A DNA stretch of 64,000 nucleotides from Spirochaetales bacterium (GTDB taxonomy: Bacteria > Spirochaetota > Spirochaetia > Treponematales > Treponemataceae): positions 34,918 to 98,917 of the forward strand of contig JAQXNX010000022.1 of assembly GCA_029098225.1 (NCBI GenBank), read 5' to 3'. The translations under genes and the position numbers were made by a program. This document shows positions 61,826 to 64,000 of the stretch, in pieces (position 1 is the stretch's first letter; each line of letters starts with the position of its first letter). The notes under the pieces were generated by a model, which was given only the letters and a program-made list of their open reading frames with translations, ran no database searches and was not told the origin of the DNA.

Positions 61826-62488
61826 ATGGATTTGTTTAGTTTTAATACAATTATACTCATTCTCTGTTATGTTCCTGGGTATATATTTATCCATACTGTG
61901 GATTATTTTCTTTTAAAAAGCGAGAAAACTCAGTTTGAAATTACAATTCAAGGATTGTTGGCAAGTGTTTGTCTTTTAATTTTCTTTGTTATATGACCAT
62001 ACCAACCATTCAATGCAAAAAAAGAATTTATTTTACAATTCTTATTAAATTTCATTTCATCAAAAGATAAAGAAGTTTTATTTACCAATATTTCACAAAA
62101 TATAAAATACATTGGAATTATTTATTTATGTCTGTATAGCTTTGTTTTTTCAGTTCTTTACTCTTTAATTCGTAGAACAAAATTAATCTCTTTTATTATT
62201 CAATGTGTAACCAAAAGAGACTATTTTCAGAGTGTATTCTTAAGATTTTTTCATGAATCAATAAATAAAATGGCTATCGTAACATTAGATGATAATGTTA
62301 AATATTGGGGATACATAGTAGGTTCTCCCGATAACGAACAATCAAATCATATTATCCTTTACAATCCATTAGTATTTGATAAAAAGAAATTTATTCAGTT
62401 GCAAGCTAAAAAAATTTTAATTGATACAAATAAAATTAAACTTATAGAAGTTTTGCCTAAGGAGGAAGAAAATGGAAAACAAAGATGA
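61826..62488 (+). pseudogene. Membrane protein gene interrupted by one in-frame TGA
   Basis: The frame starting at 61826 (MDLFSFNTIILILCYVPGYI) meets TGA at 61994-61996, but continues open in the same frame through 61997-62488 with a further helix (YIGIIYLCLYSFVFSVLYSL) and a C-terminal domain (MAIVTLDDNVKYWGYIVGSP). Without the stop it would be 220 residues, with layout like DUF6338-type membrane proteins (uncertain). A single substitution would explain the break; readthrough or a sequencing error are alternatives. The next gene begins within its end. Confidence 0.7.
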
Positions 62489-62675
62489 AAATCAAAACTT
62501 TTCTTATGTTGGAGATTCTTGGAATCAATCATTAAATCGTTTAGGAGAATCATTTACAAGGTCATTTAATTCAAATAATAATCAATTACCGAAAATTGAT
62601 CCAAGTAAATATAATGTTACACCAACTAGACAGATAATAAATAACACAACAAATAATACTCAATCTGAAAAGTAA
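62472..62675 (+). CDS. Small Asn/Ser/Thr-rich hypothetical protein
   Basis: The 67-residue polar protein (MENKDENQNFSYVGDSWNQS) has no motif I recognise. AAGGAGG lies 5 bases before the ATG, inside the end of the preceding frame, so coupling with the membrane protein is likely. It ends six bases before attC 3. Confidence 0.55.
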   Translation: MENKDENQNFSYVGDSWNQSLNRLGESFTRSFNSNNNQLPKIDPSKYNVTPTRQIINNTTNNTQSEK

Positions 62676-62681
62676 AAATAC

Positions 62682-62745
62682 ACATAACAAGCTTCAAAGC
62701 GGATGTCGCGGTCAAGCCGCGCCACCGTTTAAGCAATTGTTAGGC
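62682..62745 (+). other. attC recombination site 3
   Basis: ACATAAC (62682-62688) opens the site, GTTAGGC (62739-62745) closes it; the inner arms GCTT-c-AAA-g-CGG and CCG-TTTAAGC again leave extra bases on one strand, with a tip stem CGCGG-TCAAG-CCGCG. The right end differs from sites 1 and 2 because its last six bases come from the next cassette. Confidence 0.85.
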
Positions 62746-62811
62746 GGACACGCCACTGGCCTGCTTGTGTTACAAGAAAAAATCCAACAACAAATCTTTC
62801 TCCTCTAAAAA

Positions 62812-62904
62812 TTTTCGCGTTGCGAAAAAATGTTCAGTGTACACTGAACATAGGAATTGAAATATTCCTATGTTGCGAAACTTCGCTTTACGCTCGTTTC
62901 GCAA
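62812..62904. repeat. Cluster of four adjacent hairpins
   Basis: In order: TTTTCGC-GTT-GCGAAAA (62812-62828); a perfect 22-bp palindrome (62830-62851, half ATGTTCAGTGT); CATAGGAAT/ATTCCTATG (62849-62872); TTGCGAAAC/GTTTCGCAA (62873-62904). They fill the leader of the lipoprotein gene at the start of the cassette after attC 3. They could be operators, a structured leader, or a palindromic repeat. Confidence 0.75.
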
Positions 62905-62925
62905 CAAAAAAACAAGGGAGAATTT

Positions 62926-63609
62926 ATGAAAAAATTCTTAAAACTAACTACAGTAGTAGTTTCTATGGTAATGGCTCTTACTTTTGTTTCCTGTGCAAAT
63001 GGAAATACTTCAAACAATGGTAATGAGAATTCAAATAACGGACAATTAAATCTTGTTGGAACTTATGGTATTTCTAAAGTTGAAGATATCTATAAAAATC
63101 CTAAAAGTGAAGCATCGTTTACAATGACAATGCCGACGAGCACAAGTTTACGACAATATGGTACACAAAAAGTCATTGACGGCGAAACGACAACTGTTAT
63201 TGAAATGGATGCAACTGTTACAAAAACAGCAGATGGCTATTCATCCAACTGGGCAAAATACGATATTGATGGTGTTGCTCAAGATGATGAAGCAAAAGCT
63301 GAGCAGGAAACACAATTTGATGATAACCAATGGAATGAATACACAGCAATGTTTGCCATGACAATTACAACAACTGCAGATGGCACATGGAGCGATAACA
63401 ACACGCCTTCGTCAAGTGGGACTTATACTGTTGATGAAGCAAATTCAAAGGTTATAATAAAAATTTTAATGGAAGGAGAAGAAGCTCTTCAAGATCCGAA
63501 AATAATGGAAGCTACTTATTCTAATAACGGAAAAACACTTGTTGTTGTGCAAGAATATTCTTCTGGTGAAGAGACAGTTAAGACTAGAATGACACTTACT
63601 CGAAAGTAA
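62926..63609 (+). CDS. Lipoprotein of a cassette, function unknown
   Basis: The 227-residue protein has a lipoprotein signal (LKLTTVVVSMVMALTFVSC with Cys at about residue 22), an Asn/Gly/Ser linker and a domain of about 190 residues rich in Thr and Glu, with a GTYGISKVEDI start, GTWSDNNTPSSSGTYTVDEA and a TRMTLTRK end. The repeating strand pattern resembles lipocalin-like domains often found in anaerobe lipoproteins, but no family is certain. AAGGGAG precedes the ATG at 62926. It is the first gene after attC 3. Confidence 0.7.
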   Translation: MKKFLKLTTVVVSMVMALTFVSCANGNTSNNGNENSNNGQLNLVGTYGISKVEDIYKNPKSEASFTMTMPTSTSLRQYGTQKVIDGETTTVIEMDATVTKTADGYSSNWAKYDIDGVAQDDEAKAEQETQFDDNQWNEYTAMFAMTITTTADGTWSDNNTPSSSGTYTVDEANSKVIIKILMEGEEALQDPKIMEATYSNNGKTLVVVQEYSSGEETVKTRMTLTRK

Positions 63610-63628
63610 CTGTTTCTAATCAGTTTAA

Positions 63629-63659
63629 AACTCTTGCAAAGTCAGGCTTTGCAAGAGTT
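63629..63659 (+). terminator. Hairpin after the lipoprotein gene
   Basis: AACTCTTGCAAAG and CTTTGCAAGAGTT form a perfect 13-bp stem around TCAGG; a T-run follows only about 13 bases later, so it may be a terminator or a repeat hairpin. Confidence 0.6.
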
Positions 63660-63852
63660 GACCAGGGCCTTTTTTTACCTCCACAAATATAATTTGCATA
63701 AAAGTGTAGTCTGTTTAAAATTTAAAAAAGTTTTAAACAAACCGAAAAATTGTTTCATTAAAAGAAAACTAAAGAATTCTTAAAGTTTTTTAATCTAAAA
63801 TTTCAGATTTTTTTATTTTTTTTTCTTATTCTTTCTATTATAGTAATAATCA

Positions 63853-64000
63853 ATGAAAAGAGGACTTTTGATTTTTTTTATTTTCTCTCTGACTTTTAAT
63901 TTTTTTCCAGACGAAGAAAATCGATTGAAAAAAAATCAGTTTGAAAAAGAAAATGCCACAATATACCACGGAAAAATTTTAAATCAGGAATCTCAAGACT
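63853..64000 (+). CDS. Exported protein, 3' part outside the window
   Basis: An ATG at 63853 opens 49 codons up to the window edge with a signal-like start (MKRGLLIFFIFSLTFNFFPD) followed by a charged region. TATTAT (63836-63841) lies 11 bases before the ATG and no Shine-Dalgarno sequence is seen. No family can be named. Confidence 0.55.
   Translation, partial: MKRGLLIFFIFSLTFNFFPDEENRLKKNQFEKENATIYHGKILNQESQD

Noticed and set aside
1..64000. CRISPR arrays, rRNA genes, full insertion sequences
   Set aside because: No regularly spaced short repeats, no rRNA-like segments and no transposase motifs were seen.

Overview
The window reads as chromosomal DNA of an AT-rich spirochaete, most likely a gut or rumen Treponema. 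The support is indirect: exported proteins and lipoproteins of spirochaetal type, ispE next to spoVG, a bacterial alpha-2-macroglobulin/PBP1C pair, fermentative metabolism through pyruvate formate-lyase, cellobiose phosphorolysis, and a gene-cassette array of the kind known from Treponema. No marker gene that fixes the species was seen.

Positions 1-10080 hold the 3' part of a giant Ig-like repeat surface protein, an overlapping FtsH-like membrane ATPase without a peptidase domain, and a small outer-membrane-type protein. Positions 10081-21987 centre on central and amino-acid metabolism. They carry pflB and, about 8 kb later, its activase pflA; an FMN enzyme/TIM-barrel isomerase pair; a complete polar amino-acid ABC importer; a lipoprotein; an RluA-type pseudouridine synthase; and a small Cys-motif protein. 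Positions 21984-42103 carry pbpC and the alpha-2-macroglobulin lipoprotein, a duplicated DUF1266-like protein, gatB, a Cache-GGDEF-EAL phosphodiesterase, lysA-type decarboxylase, cellobiose phosphorylase and a PutP-type sodium symporter. Positions 42104-53096 carry a three-gene sugar ABC importer, a copper P-type ATPase with an extra C-terminal metal-binding domain, an ECF transporter operon with a well-defined promoter/operator region, ispE, spoVG and tRNA-Gln(TTG).

From about 53.0 kb the character changes. The 3' end of the tRNA is repeated twice more, separated by GC-rich multi-hairpin modules whose stems keep their pairing although the bases differ. Then follow three sites with attC architecture (55302-55348, 59458-59520, 62682-62745), which mark an integron-type cassette array with no integrase in view. 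The cassettes hold a YARHG-domain protein, a two-component system, a PD-(D/E)XK-like protein with a zinc-ribbon partner, a Phd/RelE toxin-antitoxin pair, a type II restriction-modification pair, a membrane-protein gene split by one in-frame TGA, and a lipoprotein.

Several genes have a -10 box only 6-11 bases before the ATG and no Shine-Dalgarno sequence, so leaderless mRNAs look common here. The window is also rich in long inverted repeats (18092-18309, 40356-40529, 62812-62904). All assignments come from reading motifs by eye; no database search was possible.
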